This document shows positions 35,455-43,104 of a stretch of 43,104 bases of DNA, one piece after another. Origin of the DNA: an uncultured Actinomycetes bacterium (lineage in GTDB: Bacteria; Actinomycetota; Thermoleophilia; RBG-16-64-13); the NCBI GenBank assembly GCA_937148845.1, contig CAKZRW010000094.1, positions 1 through 43,104 on the forward strand, read 5' to 3'. A program made the position numbers and the translations under genes. The stretch's first letter is position 1, and each line of letters opens with the position of its first letter. Below the pieces are notes generated by a model. It saw only the letters and a list, made by a program, of their open reading frames with translations. It had not been told where the DNA came from and did no database searches.

Positions 35455-36609
35455 ATGGCGATACGAGTCAACCCCAAACTCATCGACGAACTGGAGGTAT
35501 ACGGGGCGGAAGACGTCCAGAACTGCTACCACTGTGGTAACTGTTCGGCCGTCTGCCCGTTCTCCAAGGAGCCCTACATCTTTCCGCGGCGGCCTATGCG
35601 GTACCTGCAGATGGGCCTGGAAGATAAGCTGAAGGGCAGCCTTGAGCCTTGGCTCTGCTACTACTGCGGGCAGTGCTCTGAGGAATGCCCGCGAGGAGCC
35701 GAGCCCGGGGAGACCATGATGTCACTACGGCGCTGGCTGACCAGCAAGTACGACTTCACCGGGATTTCCAGGGCGTTCTACAAGTCGGGGAAAGTCGAGC
35801 TGTTCACAGTGATCGGGGCGGCGCTTCTCACCGCTCTGGGCTTCGTGTTGTGGGCAGTACTGCGCGGAGGTGACATCAACAGCTACGACGGCCCGAACGC
35901 GTTCTTGCCCGCCGCGAGCATCCACATCTTCGACTGGGCACTGGCGGGAGTGCTGTTGGCCCTCCTCCTCACCAACTGCGGCCGCATGTGGTGGTTCACC
36001 CTCGGGCGCGACAAACAACTACGCACACCGTTCTGGCTATACCTTAAGAAACTGTATCTCTTGCCCCTCCATTTCGTGACCCAGAAGCGGTTCGCCACGT
36101 GTGAGCGAAAGCGTCCGTGGGCCGTCCATCTGGCGCTGGTGGTGAGTTACCTCATCATGCTGGTACTCATCATGTTCTTCCTTGACCTCATGTGGTCTGG
36201 TCCCGAGATCGACTGGCGGGTACACGTGTTCGGTTACATCGCGACCGTAGGCCTACTGGGGACGACCATCTTCGCCCTGAGGGCGCGTCTCAAGAAAGCC
36301 GAGCCCCTCTACGCCCATTCGCATGAGACGGACTGGATATTCCTGATCCTCCTGATCTTCGCCGCTTTCACCGGGATCCTGCAGCACATCCTTCATCGCG
36401 TCGGGTTCGACGCAGCGGCCAACGTGACCTACATCGTCCATCTCATGGGAGTGGTTCCCATGCTGGGTCTGGAGGTGCCTTTCAGCAAGTGGTCCCACCT
36501 GGCCTATAGGCCTTTGGCCATGTACTTCTCCGCCATCCGGGCCGAGGCTAAAGAACGGGCAGAAAAAGAGGCGGTCGAGCCGACCCTGGCCGCGCAACCG
36601 GTAGCCTAG
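35455..36609 (+). CDS. qmoC: QmoC-like fusion: HdrC ferredoxin plus membrane cytochrome-b-type domain
   Basis: Predicted membrane subunit linking the cytoplasmic Hdr-like proteins to the quinone pool. The ATG at 35455 (GAGGAGG six bases upstream) gives 384 residues. Residues 20-85 hold two [4Fe-4S] sites, C24/C27/C30/C34 and C68/C71/C74/C78, as in HdrC. From about 118 on there are six hydrophobic segments (FTVIGAALLTALGFVLWAVL, HIFDWALAGVLLALLLT, HLALVVSYLIMLVLIMFFL, VFGYIATVGLLGTTIF, WIFLILLIFAAFTGILQHI, VHLMGVVPMLGLEVPF). Several carry His residues suited to heme b, as in HdrE/QmoC. The last 30 residues are charged and cytoplasmic. Confidence 0.88.
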   Translation: MAIRVNPKLIDELEVYGAEDVQNCYHCGNCSAVCPFSKEPYIFPRRPMRYLQMGLEDKLKGSLEPWLCYYCGQCSEECPRGAEPGETMMSLRRWLTSKYDFTGISRAFYKSGKVELFTVIGAALLTALGFVLWAVLRGGDINSYDGPNAFLPAASIHIFDWALAGVLLALLLTNCGRMWWFTLGRDKQLRTPFWLYLKKLYLLPLHFVTQKRFATCERKRPWAVHLALVVSYLIMLVLIMFFLDLMWSGPEIDWRVHVFGYIATVGLLGTTIFALRARLKKAEPLYAHSHETDWIFLILLIFAAFTGILQHILHRVGFDAAANVTYIVHLMGVVPMLGLEVPFSKWSHLAYRPLAMYFSAIRAEAKERAEKEAVEPTLAAQPVA

Positions 36610-36619
36610 GGGTGATGAT

Positions 36620-38341
36620 ATGGAAGAACAAAGAATCGGCGTTTATGTCTGCCAGTGCGGCACCAACATCGCGAAGGTGGTCAATTGCGAAGAAGTGGTG
36701 CGCGCACTCTCCGAGCAGCCTGGGGTGGTGGTGGCTAAGACCTACAAGTACATGTGCTCCAACCCCGGGCAGGAGATGATCATCGCTGACATCCAGGAAC
36801 ATGGTCTCGACCGGATAGTGGTGGCAGCCTGTAGTCCCCGGATGCACGAGCCCACCTTCCGGAAGGCCATACAGACTGCGGGTCTGAATCCCTACTTCGT
36901 GGAGATGGCCAACATCCGCGAGCAGTGCAGCTGGGTGCACGATGACCCTCAGGTAGCTACGGACAAGGCGCGCGCCCTGACCTTCGGCGCACTCCACCGC
37001 GTAGCCAAGCATGAGCCGTTAGAGCGGATGTCGGTGGAGATGTGCCCCGACGTGTTGGTGATCGGCGGCGGTGTCTGCGGGATGACCGCCGCCTTGGAGC
37101 TGGCCGACGGGGGCAATCACGTCTATCTGGTCGAGCGAGAGGGCACTCTGGGCGGGAACGTGGCCCGGGTGGACCTTACTGCTCCCTACCTCGATTCGGC
37201 TCGTGACCTTATCACCGCTCTGGTCACACGGGTCGAGGAACACAAGCGCATCGACGTGTTGGTCCACTCCCAGGTCAGCTCGCTCGAGGGTTTCGTCGGT
37301 AACTTCACGGCCACGGTGGAAACCATTTGGGGCGACGGAGCCTCTGTCAGTCAGTTCCGGGTGGGCAACGTGGTGGTCGCTACCGGGTACAAGGAGTTCG
37401 ACGCCTCCCGGGTGGTCCACTACGGGTATGGGAAGTTGCCCAACGTCATCACCTCCTTCGAGTTCGAGAAGATGCTGAGAGCGGGCCGTATCCAGACCAA
37501 AGAGGGCAAGATCCCGCAGTACGTGGCCATCATCCACTGCGTGGGCAGCCGCAGCAAGGAGTTCCACACCTACTGCTCACGCGTGTGCTGCATGACGGCT
37601 CTCAAGTATGCGCATGAGGTGAAATCGGCAATCCCCAACTGCTACGTGAGCGATGTGTACATCGATATGCACGCCTTCGGCAAAGGCCACGAGGACTTCT
37701 ACAAGCGGGGATCGGAAGCCAAGACCCTCTTCCTGATGTACGCAAAGAACGACCATCCGGTCATCCGCAAAGCCGGTCCGGGTGATGACTGCGAGATGCT
37801 CATCGAGGTCAACGAAAAGCTCTCCGGGGAGCAGATCGAGATTCCGGCCGATTTGGTGATACTGATGGTCGGTATGGAGGCTCGGGAGGACTCCGACGCG
37901 GTGGCTCGTCTGGTCAACATCAGCCGCGACAAGGATGGCTGGTTCATCGAAAGTCATCCCAAGCTCGATCCGGTGGCCACTACCACCGACGGGATCTACA
38001 TAGCGGGCGTGTGTGCTGCCCCCAAGGACATCCCCGATACGGTGGCGCAAGCCCGGGCTGCCGCTGGGCGTATCTTGGCCAAGACTATCCGCGGGAGCAT
38101 CGAGATCGATGCTGTGTTTGCGGAGATCGACGAGGACAAGTGCTCCGGCTGCAGGGTCTGCAATGCACTTTGTCCGTACTCGGCCATTACGTATGACGCG
38201 AGCAAGAAGAAGAGCACGGTCATCAGTGCTGTGTGTAAGGCTTGTGGGGCTTGTGTGGCCGCCTGTCCGTCGGGAGCGATAAAGGCCCGTCACTTCACTG
38301 ACAGCCAGATATTCGCGCAGATCGAGGGGGTGCTGACATGA
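36620..38341 (+). CDS. HdrA/QmoB-like FAD iron-sulfur protein (second of a pair)
   Basis: The 573-residue HdrA-family flavoprotein is complementary to the one at 33638. Its N-terminal domain is intact (C11, C13 in VCQCGTNI; C46; C71 in [12 protein letters not shown]103 in REQCSWVH), followed by FAD motif [12 protein letters not shown]. The usual LDCxxC motif is replaced by LDSARD (191-196) and the inserted ferredoxin is absent. The C-terminus carries two [4Fe-4S] sites, C508/C511/C514/C518 and C539/C542/C545/C549. The ATG has GGGGTGAT upstream. Its stop overlaps mvhD by four bases. It probably receives electrons from MvhD. Confidence 0.9.
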   Translation: MEEQRIGVYVCQCGTNIAKVVNCEEVVRALSEQPGVVVAKTYKYMCSNPGQEMIIADIQEHGLDRIVVAACSPRMHEPTFRKAIQTAGLNPYFVEMANIREQCSWVHDDPQVATDKARALTFGALHRVAKHEPLERMSVEMCPDVLVIGGGVCGMTAALELADGGNHVYLVEREGTLGGNVARVDLTAPYLDSARDLITALVTRVEEHKRIDVLVHSQVSSLEGFVGNFTATVETIWGDGASVSQFRVGNVVVATGYKEFDASRVVHYGYGKLPNVITSFEFEKMLRAGRIQTKEGKIPQYVAIIHCVGSRSKEFHTYCSRVCCMTALKYAHEVKSAIPNCYVSDVYIDMHAFGKGHEDFYKRGSEAKTLFLMYAKNDHPVIRKAGPGDDCEMLIEVNEKLSGEQIEIPADLVILMVGMEAREDSDAVARLVNISRDKDGWFIESHPKLDPVATTTDGIYIAGVCAAPKDIPDTVAQARAAAGRILAKTIRGSIEIDAVFAEIDEDKCSGCRVCNALCPYSAITYDASKKKSTVISAVCKACGACVAACPSGAIKARHFTDSQIFAQIEGVLT

Positions 38342-38772
38342 GCTACGAACCCAAGATAGTGGGGTTTCTCTGCAATTGGTGCTCCTACACGGGAGCCGAC
38401 CTGGCTGGCACCAGCCGCGTGCACTACGCGCCCAACATCCGCATCATACGAGTGATGTGCTCAGCCCGGATCGATCCGACCTTTGTGCTCAAAGCGTTGC
38501 GTGAAGGGGCCGACGGGGTGCTCATCTGCGGTTGCCATCCCGGCGACTGCCACTATTCCGAGGGCAATTACAAGATGATGCGCCGCTACCCCTTGCTCAA
38601 GAAGATGCTGACCGATTTCGGTATCGAGCCGGCGCGGGTGCGGCTGGAATGGGTCAGTGCCAGTGAGGGGCAACGCTTTGCTGAAGTGGTGAACGACATG
38701 ACGCAACGGGTGCGCGAACTCGGTCCCAGTCCTATCCAGCAGACACTCGCTCAAGACATGGCGGAGAGGTGA
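38338..38772 (+). CDS. mvhD: MvhD-type electron-transfer subunit
   Basis: Small [2Fe-2S] protein that connects the [NiFe]-hydrogenase MvhAG to HdrA in Mvh-Hdr complexes. The 144-residue product has conserved cysteines C12, C15 (LCNWCSY), C41 (VMCSARID), C64, C66 and C71 ([11 protein letters not shown]). The start overlaps the preceding HdrA-like gene (ATGA), and mvhG follows three bases after the stop. In some lineages this domain is fused to HdrA or QmoB; here it is separate. Confidence 0.94.
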   Translation: MSYEPKIVGFLCNWCSYTGADLAGTSRVHYAPNIRIIRVMCSARIDPTFVLKALREGADGVLICGCHPGDCHYSEGNYKMMRRYPLLKKMLTDFGIEPARVRLEWVSASEGQRFAEVVNDMTQRVRELGPSPIQQTLAQDMAER

Positions 38773-38775
38773 GCG

Positions 38776-39741
38776 ATGGCCGATAAGAAATTGCAGATCG
38801 CGTTGTATTGGGGCGCGGCCTGCGGGGGTTGTGATGTAGCCGTACTCGACACCAACGAGTTCATCCTCGATGTGGCGGCCGTGGCTGACATCCGGCTGTG
38901 GCCCATCGCAGCCGATGGCAAGTACAAGGATATCGAGGCCATGGCTGACGGAGAGTTGGACCTAGCCATATTCAACGGCGGCGTTCGCAACTCTGAGAAC
39001 GAGCACATCGCCCATCTTCTCCGGCAGAAGAGCAAGCTACTAGTGGCTTTCGGCTCTTGCGCCTACATGGGAGGCATCCCCGGTCTGGCCAATCTCACCT
39101 CTCGGGAAAAGATCCTGGAGACCGCCTATCGGCGTAACCCCTCGATCGAATGGGGCAACCGGGTGGTGCCGCAGCCCGAGACCAAGCTGAACGGTAAAGA
39201 GCTGGAAATTCCGAAGTTCTACCGGCGGGTATACAAACTCGATCAGGTGGTCGATGTCGACTATTACATCCCAGGCTGCCCCCCCCAACCTGACCGGGTG
39301 CGGGAGACCCTACTCGCTATAGTGAAGGGCGAGCTCCCGCCCAAGGGCTCTGTAGTGGGAGCCTTCGACCACGCTCTCTGCGAGGATTGCCCCCGGACCA
39401 AGAACGAAAAGAAGGTCAAGAAGTTCTATAGACCGTGGGAGATCAAGGCCGATCCCGACACCTGTCTTCTGGAGCAAGGGGTGCTTTGCTGTGGAGTGGC
39501 CACGCGCTCCGGTTGCGGTGTGCGTTGTCCGACCAGCGGCATACCTTGCCGCGGTTGCTACGGGCCTCCTCCCGGGGTCACCGATCAGGGTGCCAAGCTG
39601 GCCAGTGCCGTTGCTTCCATAGTGGACAGCAAGGATCCGAACGAAATCGAAGAGATCCTGGCAGGACTGCCTGACTTCACCAGTTTTGCCTATCGCTACG
39701 GTGTCGCCGCCTCGCTTCTGCAAAGGAGCTACCGACAATGA
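38776..39741 (+). CDS. mvhG: [NiFe]-hydrogenase small subunit, MvhG type
   Basis: Iron-sulfur subunit carrying electrons from the NiFe site toward MvhD. The 321-residue protein lacks a twin-arginine signal and so is cytoplasmic. Proximal-cluster ligands are C16 and C19 (GAACGGCD), C95 (AFGSCAYMGG) and C168 (YIPGCPPQPD). More cysteines in HALCEDCPR, VLCCG, RSGCGVRCPTSGIPCRGCYGP supply medial and distal clusters. The motif set matches group 3c (methyl-viologen-reducing) hydrogenases. ATG start 3 bases after mvhD; the stop overlaps mvhA by four bases. Confidence 0.95.
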   Translation: MADKKLQIALYWGAACGGCDVAVLDTNEFILDVAAVADIRLWPIAADGKYKDIEAMADGELDLAIFNGGVRNSENEHIAHLLRQKSKLLVAFGSCAYMGGIPGLANLTSREKILETAYRRNPSIEWGNRVVPQPETKLNGKELEIPKFYRRVYKLDQVVDVDYYIPGCPPQPDRVRETLLAIVKGELPPKGSVVGAFDHALCEDCPRTKNEKKVKKFYRPWEIKADPDTCLLEQGVLCCGVATRSGCGVRCPTSGIPCRGCYGPPPGVTDQGAKLASAVASIVDSKDPNEIEEILAGLPDFTSFAYRYGVAASLLQRSYRQ

Positions 39742-41201
39742 CCAAGACCATCGTCATCGATCCCATCACCAGACTCGAGGGTCACGGCAAGATCTCGATC
39801 TTCTTGGATGATCAGGGAGCAGTCGAGGACTGTTACTTCCAGATACCCGAATTCCGTGGGTTCGAGCAGTTCGTAGTCGGCCGGCCCCTGGAGGAGTTGC
39901 CTCGCATAGTCACCCGCATCTGTGGGGTATGCCCGGCGAGTCATCATATGGCGAGCGCCAAGGCGGTCGACGCCTGCTTCGGCAACGAAGTGGCGCCGGT
40001 CGCCCACAAGTTGCGCGACATGTACTACAACGCCCATTACATCCACAGCCACACGGCTCATTTCTATGCCTTGGCGGCGCCGGACTTTGTCATGGGACCG
40101 GACGCGGACCCCGCGGTGCGGAACATCTTGGGCGTGGTAGGCAAGGTGGGTTTGGAGATCGGGGGCAAGGTCATCCGCTGCCGAGGTCTCGCCCAAGAGA
40201 TCCAGCGCGTCATCGGCGGCCGTAACACCCAGGACATCTGGTGTTTGCCGGGAGGCGTGGCCAAACCGCTCAAACCCGAAGAGCTGGAGCAGATCAAACC
40301 CTGGGTGGAGGAACTCTATGACTTCACCGTGTTCAGCCTGCAGCTTTTTGCCGACGTGGTCTTGAACAACCCTCAGTACGTGGAGCTGATTCTGAGAGGC
40401 CCTTACACCCTCGACGTTCACAGCATGGGGCTGGTGGACGACAACAACGCTCCCAACTTCTACCACGGCAAGGTCAGGGTAGTGGACTACGAGGGCAACG
40501 AGATCCACAAGTACGAACCCAAGGACTACGCCGAATACGTGGCTGAGCACGTAGAGCCGTGGTCGTATCTCAAGTTCCCCTTCCTGAAGAAGCGCGGGTG
40601 GAAGGGCTTCGTGGAGGGTATCGACACCAGCATCTACTGTGCCACGCCTTTGGCGCGTCTGAATGTGGCGGATCGCATGGCTACTCCACGGGCCCAGGAA
40701 GCCTTCGAACAGATGTATGCGACGCTGGGTGGTCACCCCAGTCGGGCTCTTCTCGCCCAACATTGGGCTCGGCTGATCGAAATGGTCCAGAATGCGGAGA
40801 CCTTGAAGGCCTACTGTGCCGATCCGGAGATCACCAGCGACCAAGTGCGCGTCATCCCGCGGACCATCACCGGCGAAGGTGTGGGCATCGTTGAAGCTAT
40901 GCGCGGGACACTTACCCATCATTACACTTGTGATGAACAGGGTATATGTACCAGCGCCAACTTGATCGTAGGGACGACCAACAACAACGCTCCTATCCAC
41001 ATGGTGACCAAGAAGGTGGCTCAGGCGCTGATCAAGCCCGGCGTGGAGCCGGACCAGGGGCTACTCAACATGATCGAGATGGCCTTCCGCGCCTTCGATC
41101 CTTGTTACAGCTGTGCGACTCACAGTCTGGGCAAGATGCCGCTCGAGGTCATCATCTACCGGGGCGGAGAGTTGGTCAAGACGATCAAGCGCAACTGCTG
41201 A
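39738..41201 (+). CDS. mvhA: [NiFe]-hydrogenase large subunit, MvhA type
   Basis: Catalytic subunit binding the NiFe(CN)2CO centre and splitting or forming H2. The 487-residue protein has the two nickel-binding motifs RICGVCPASHH (C62, C65) and DPCYSCATH (C456, C459, H462). Twenty-five residues follow His462, a C-terminal tail of the type removed by a maturation endopeptidase after nickel insertion; a candidate protease gene lies at 42061-42591. The ATG overlaps mvhG (ATGA). It belongs to the cytoplasmic group 3c type, so it is expected to feed the Hdr-like proteins encoded upstream. Confidence 0.96.
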   Translation: MTKTIVIDPITRLEGHGKISIFLDDQGAVEDCYFQIPEFRGFEQFVVGRPLEELPRIVTRICGVCPASHHMASAKAVDACFGNEVAPVAHKLRDMYYNAHYIHSHTAHFYALAAPDFVMGPDADPAVRNILGVVGKVGLEIGGKVIRCRGLAQEIQRVIGGRNTQDIWCLPGGVAKPLKPEELEQIKPWVEELYDFTVFSLQLFADVVLNNPQYVELILRGPYTLDVHSMGLVDDNNAPNFYHGKVRVVDYEGNEIHKYEPKDYAEYVAEHVEPWSYLKFPFLKKRGWKGFVEGIDTSIYCATPLARLNVADRMATPRAQEAFEQMYATLGGHPSRALLAQHWARLIEMVQNAETLKAYCADPEITSDQVRVIPRTITGEGVGIVEAMRGTLTHHYTCDEQGICTSANLIVGTTNNNAPIHMVTKKVAQALIKPGVEPDQGLLNMIEMAFRAFDPCYSCATHSLGKMPLEVIIYRGGELVKTIKRNC

Positions 41202-41231
41202 GCCGCGCGAGCACCGAAGCAAAGAAAGCCC

Positions 41232-41271
41232 GAGGCCAGGGCGGTGCCGTCGTCGGCGCCGCCCTGGCCTC
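41232..41271 (+). terminator. Long hairpin after mvhA
   Basis: An 18-base-pair stem (41232-41249 with 41254-41271, one G-U pair) and a TCGT loop, 30 bases after mvhA and 20 before the next start. No T-run, so it may be a partial terminator or mRNA-processing and stability element that lowers expression of the downstream gene. Confidence 0.6.
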
Positions 41272-41291
41272 ACTAGCGGAAGGGGGACAAG

Positions 41292-42014
41292 ATGGTGGGC
41301 ATCGAAGACGTCAGGTGTTGTGAGCTTTTCAAAGACTTGAACGAGAGAGAGCTGGAGGAGGTGGCCAAGATAGCCACCATCGAGAAGCGAGGCGCCGGGA
41401 CGCGCATCATCCGGGAGGGTACGCCGGCCGGGGCCCTCTACCTGCTCAAGGAAGGCAAAGTAGTGGTCCGCATGAGCAGCCGCGATGGGCATGAGGTCAA
41501 CGTCGATGAGCTGGGGCCCGGAAACGTCTTCGGCTGGTCGGCGGTACTGGATGACCAGTTGTTCCGGGCGGACATCTGGGCCCTTGAGGACTGCACTATC
41601 GTAGTGGTGGATGGCGACAAGCTCAAGAAGTTGTTCGATGCCAATAACCACATCGGCTACCGGGCGGTGCGGATGATCGCGGGTATCGTGGCTGACCGCC
41701 TCGAGAAGCTCCGCTCTCGCCTGGTCGACCAGCCGTTCTCAAAGCAGTACCTGGCACCCACCCGTGCCGCGGCCATTCCGGCGACGAGCGAGAAGAGCGA
41801 GATGCGGACCATGCCTTGTCCGGAATGCTCGACGCCGAACCGTCCCTTCGCCGTGGTCAACGAGACCGAACAGTATCGCTGCAAGAAGTGCGGCATGGTC
41901 TATTACTCGCCGGTAGGTTGCGAGACGGGACCGGTGGTACCGAGCGTGGAGAAACCCGCCGAAGCGGCAGCTCTGGGTGAGAACTGGATGGCCTCCACCC
42001 CTGCGAGTGACTGA
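41292..42014 (+). CDS. Cyclic-nucleotide-binding-fold protein fused to a zinc ribbon
   Basis: The 240-residue protein has a Crp-type cNMP-binding beta-barrel (about 10-140, GTRIIREGTPAGALYLLKEGKVVV and ELGPGNVFGWSAVLDD). There is no helix-turn-helix; instead, after a linker, a zinc ribbon C176/C179 and C197/C200 (PCPECS, CKKCGMVYY). The phosphate-binding cassette is non-canonical: FGE is FGW and the RSA/T stretch is FRADIWA, so cAMP/cGMP binding is doubtful. The ATG has AAGGGGG upstream. Placement after mvhA suggests a sensor or accessory factor of the hydrogenase-Hdr complex. The function is unknown. C-terminal codons lie in a 30-base repeat. Confidence 0.85.
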   Translation: MVGIEDVRCCELFKDLNERELEEVAKIATIEKRGAGTRIIREGTPAGALYLLKEGKVVVRMSSRDGHEVNVDELGPGNVFGWSAVLDDQLFRADIWALEDCTIVVVDGDKLKKLFDANNHIGYRAVRMIAGIVADRLEKLRSRLVDQPFSKQYLAPTRAAAIPATSEKSEMRTMPCPECSTPNRPFAVVNETEQYRCKKCGMVYYSPVGCETGPVVPSVEKPAEAAALGENWMASTPASD

Positions 42015-42080
42015 CGAATCGCCTCCAGCTCTGCGCGTGACTGACGGAAAGCCTCCATCCCTACAAGTGGCTGGCCTCCG
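41991..42080. repeat. Degenerate 30-base tandem repeat, three units, across convergent gene ends
   Basis: Units 41991-42020, 42021-42050 and 42051-42080 each begin GCCTCCA. Units 1 and 2 agree at about 24 of 30 positions and unit 3 is more diverged. Unit 1 contains the stop of the cNMP-fold gene (42012-42014); unit 3 contains the stop of the convergent protease gene (42061-42063). Confidence 0.75.
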
Positions 42081-42591
42081 GGGAAATGCAGATGGGTTCG
42101 TCCAGCAGGGCAAGAGCTTGGGCCAGTATCTCGTCAGCGATGCGGGGATAGCGGGACTCGAGCAGGGGGGTCATCTGTTCCGAGAACGTGATGTTGTCGA
42201 TTATCTCCACGGCGAAGATGTGGATGTTCTCCGGGCGGGGTATGTGGGCTCCCAGGAGTCGGCCGAGCTCAAGAGCCGTGGTAAAGTTCGCGTCGTGGAT
42301 GTTGGTCAGATTCAAGGTCTCGCGAAACGACTCCCCGGTCATGCGGTACCACGTGCCGGGCGGACCGCCGCCTCCTTTGATGGCGTCGAACACGATGAGC
42401 CGATCGTAGCCTTGGATCACGTCGAGCAGCTCGAGTCCGCCTACCGAGCAGTCGACCACGTAATGCACATGGGGACGCTCTCCTGCCCGGACTTGGCACT
42501 CCCGGGCAAGCCGTATCCCCACAGCGTCGTCGCTGAGAATAGGGTTGCCCATGCCTAGGACGAGGGTCTCACCTGCTTGCATGATGCCCAT
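42061..42591 (-). CDS. Hydrogenase maturation endopeptidase (HyaD/HycI family)
   Basis: Nickel-dependent protease predicted to cut the C-terminal tail of the MvhA precursor. From the ATG at 42591 the product is 176 residues; a second ATG at 42582 gives 173. Neither has a strong ribosome site, and the open frame continuing upstream over hypA is unlike the family. Motifs: LVLGMGNPILSDDAVGIRLA (D22 where HybD has the Ni ligand Glu16), VFDAIKGG (D69) and NIHDANF (H99), corresponding to the HybD D62 and H93 ligands. It is convergent with the cNMP-fold gene and divergent from hypA, probably reading from a promoter in the short gap. Confidence 0.9.
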   Translation of the reverse strand: MGIMQAGETLVLGMGNPILSDDAVGIRLARECQVRAGERPHVHYVVDCSVGGLELLDVIQGYDRLIVFDAIKGGGGPPGTWYRMTGESFRETLNLTNIHDANFTTALELGRLLGAHIPRPENIHIFAVEIIDNITFSEQMTPLLESRYPRIADEILAQALALLDEPICISPEASHL

Positions 42592-42645
42592 ATTAGCGTG
42601 GGAGTTTCGATGGCGCTGTTCTTTTGGGCTCCTTGGGGAGGCCTC

Positions 42646-42990
42646 ATGCATGAGCTGAGCATCGCTCTTGCTCTTGTCGAACAGGTGGAAGCGGTGAGAG
42701 CCGCGCATGGCGAGCGGCCGGTCGTGGCGGTAGGGGTGCGGATCGGAAGCTGGCGCGCGGTGGTCCGGGAAAGTCTTGCCTTCTACTACGAGGCCGTCAC
42801 CCGGGGTACTCCGCTCGAAGGTTCGCGACTGGAGGTGGACACGGTGCAAGCCACTGCCGCCTGCCGCGCCTGCGGCGAGCGGTTCGAAGTGGAAGGGCCG
42901 TTCTTGATCTGCCCCCGGTGCGGTGCGGTGGGGGGCGAGCTCCTGAGTGGTGATGAGTTGGAGCTGGTGAGCGTAGAGCTGGAGGACTAG
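42646..42990 (+). CDS. hypA: Hydrogenase nickel-incorporation protein HypA
   Basis: Nickel metallochaperone delivering Ni to the hydrogenase large subunit with HypB. The ATG at 42646 gives 114 residues starting with the family-defining MHELSI, whose His2 is the nickel ligand; GGGGAGG lies four bases upstream. The structural zinc site is C73/C76 (CRACG) and C89/C92 (CPRCG). HypB and the other Hyp proteins are not in the window. The gene is followed almost at once by transposase-related sequence. Confidence 0.95.
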   Translation: MHELSIALALVEQVEAVRAAHGERPVVAVGVRIGSWRAVVRESLAFYYEAVTRGTPLEGSRLEVDTVQATAACRACGERFEVEGPFLICPRCGAVGGELLSGDELELVSVELED

Positions 42991-43001
42991 CTGTAATGCC
43001 C

Positions 43002-43104
43002 TCACACCTTGTTGACAAGGAACAGCCAGGGAGACAAGCCTCTCAGTGCGGTATGGGGTCGCTGCTGATTGTAATAGGTGAGCCACTTGGGAAGAAGTGC
43101 GTGG
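43002..43104 (-). CDS. DDE-type transposase, C-terminal fragment (IS481-like), cut by the window edge
   Basis: Read on the minus strand from the window end, 33 residues precede a TGA stop, including WLTYYNQQRPHTALRGLSP. The YNxxRPHxAL motif is the C-terminal signature of rve-domain transposases (IS481/IS3-type integrase core). The stop at 43004-43002 lies about 10 bases from the hypA stop, so an insertion sequence end probably falls at about 42991-43001 (TGTAATGCCC at 42992 may be its terminal repeat). The other end is outside the window, so completeness and family cannot be settled. Confidence 0.75.
   Translation of the reverse strand, partial: HALLPKWLTYYNQQRPHTALRGLSPWLFLVNKV

Noticed and set aside
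39729-41000. 423-codon minus-strand open frame opposite mvhA
   Set aside because: Antisense shadow of a clearly identified hydrogenase large subunit.
1-43104. CRISPR array or prophage
   Set aside because: No regularly spaced direct repeats of suitable length and no phage structural genes were found.

Overview
The window is a GC-rich bacterial chromosome segment. It joins a conserved housekeeping block (about 1-20,560) to a carbon-fixation and hydrogen-metabolism island (about 20,790-42,990). The housekeeping order glyQS - ppdK - dgt - dnaG - rpoD is the order known from anaerobic Gram-positive bacteria. Two full-length sigma-70 factors, gatCAB, an HxlR regulator and frequent GTG/TTG starts point to an anaerobic, probably thermophilic or deep-branching Gram-positive, possibly an actinobacterial lineage with acetogen-type metabolism. 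The taxonomic placement is inference; no rRNA or universal marker with a readable signature is present.

Region 1 (59-20,557): a fused alpha-beta glycyl-tRNA synthetase; a divergent radical SAM/SPASM protein of unknown function; pyruvate phosphate dikinase; an HD-domain dNTPase; primase; a first RpoD-like sigma factor; a cold-shock protein; gatC-gatA-gatB; an HxlR-type regulator coupled to a second RpoD-like sigma factor; a CopA-type copper ATPase with two metal-binding domains; and tRNA-Val(CAC) with a clear promoter.

Region 2 (20,790-33,209): the carbonyl branch of the Wood-Ljungdahl pathway. It encodes a small Cys-rich zinc-ribbon protein, a CooC nickel-insertion ATPase, an HMA-fold protein whose metal-binding CxxC is replaced by W-A-D-H-H, CODH (acsA/cooS), acetyl-CoA synthase (acsB), both corrinoid iron-sulfur protein subunits (acsD, acsC), a RACo-type reductive activator, a second CooC/AcsF ATPase, and the methyl-H4folate:CFeSP methyltransferase (acsE). 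Key metal-ligand residues are present throughout. The methyl branch (fhs, folD, metF) is not in the window.

Region 3 (33,638-42,990): an HdrA-like flavoprotein, a QmoC-like fusion of HdrC with a six-helix membrane cytochrome domain, a second HdrA-like flavoprotein, and MvhD, MvhG and MvhA ([NiFe]-hydrogenase, group 3c type). They are followed by a cyclic-nucleotide-binding-fold/zinc-ribbon fusion, a convergent hydrogenase maturation protease and hypA. HdrB is absent. The two HdrA-like proteins carry complementary degenerate and intact cofactor motifs, so they look like two halves of one electron-transfer module. My inference is that H2 electrons enter at MvhAG, pass via MvhD to the flavoprotein pair, and can reach a membrane quinone through the QmoC-like subunit, with ferredoxin as a possible third partner. 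Ferredoxin would feed CODH/ACS.

The window ends inside a DDE transposase gene (complement) whose 3' end lies about 10 bases from the stop codon of hypA.
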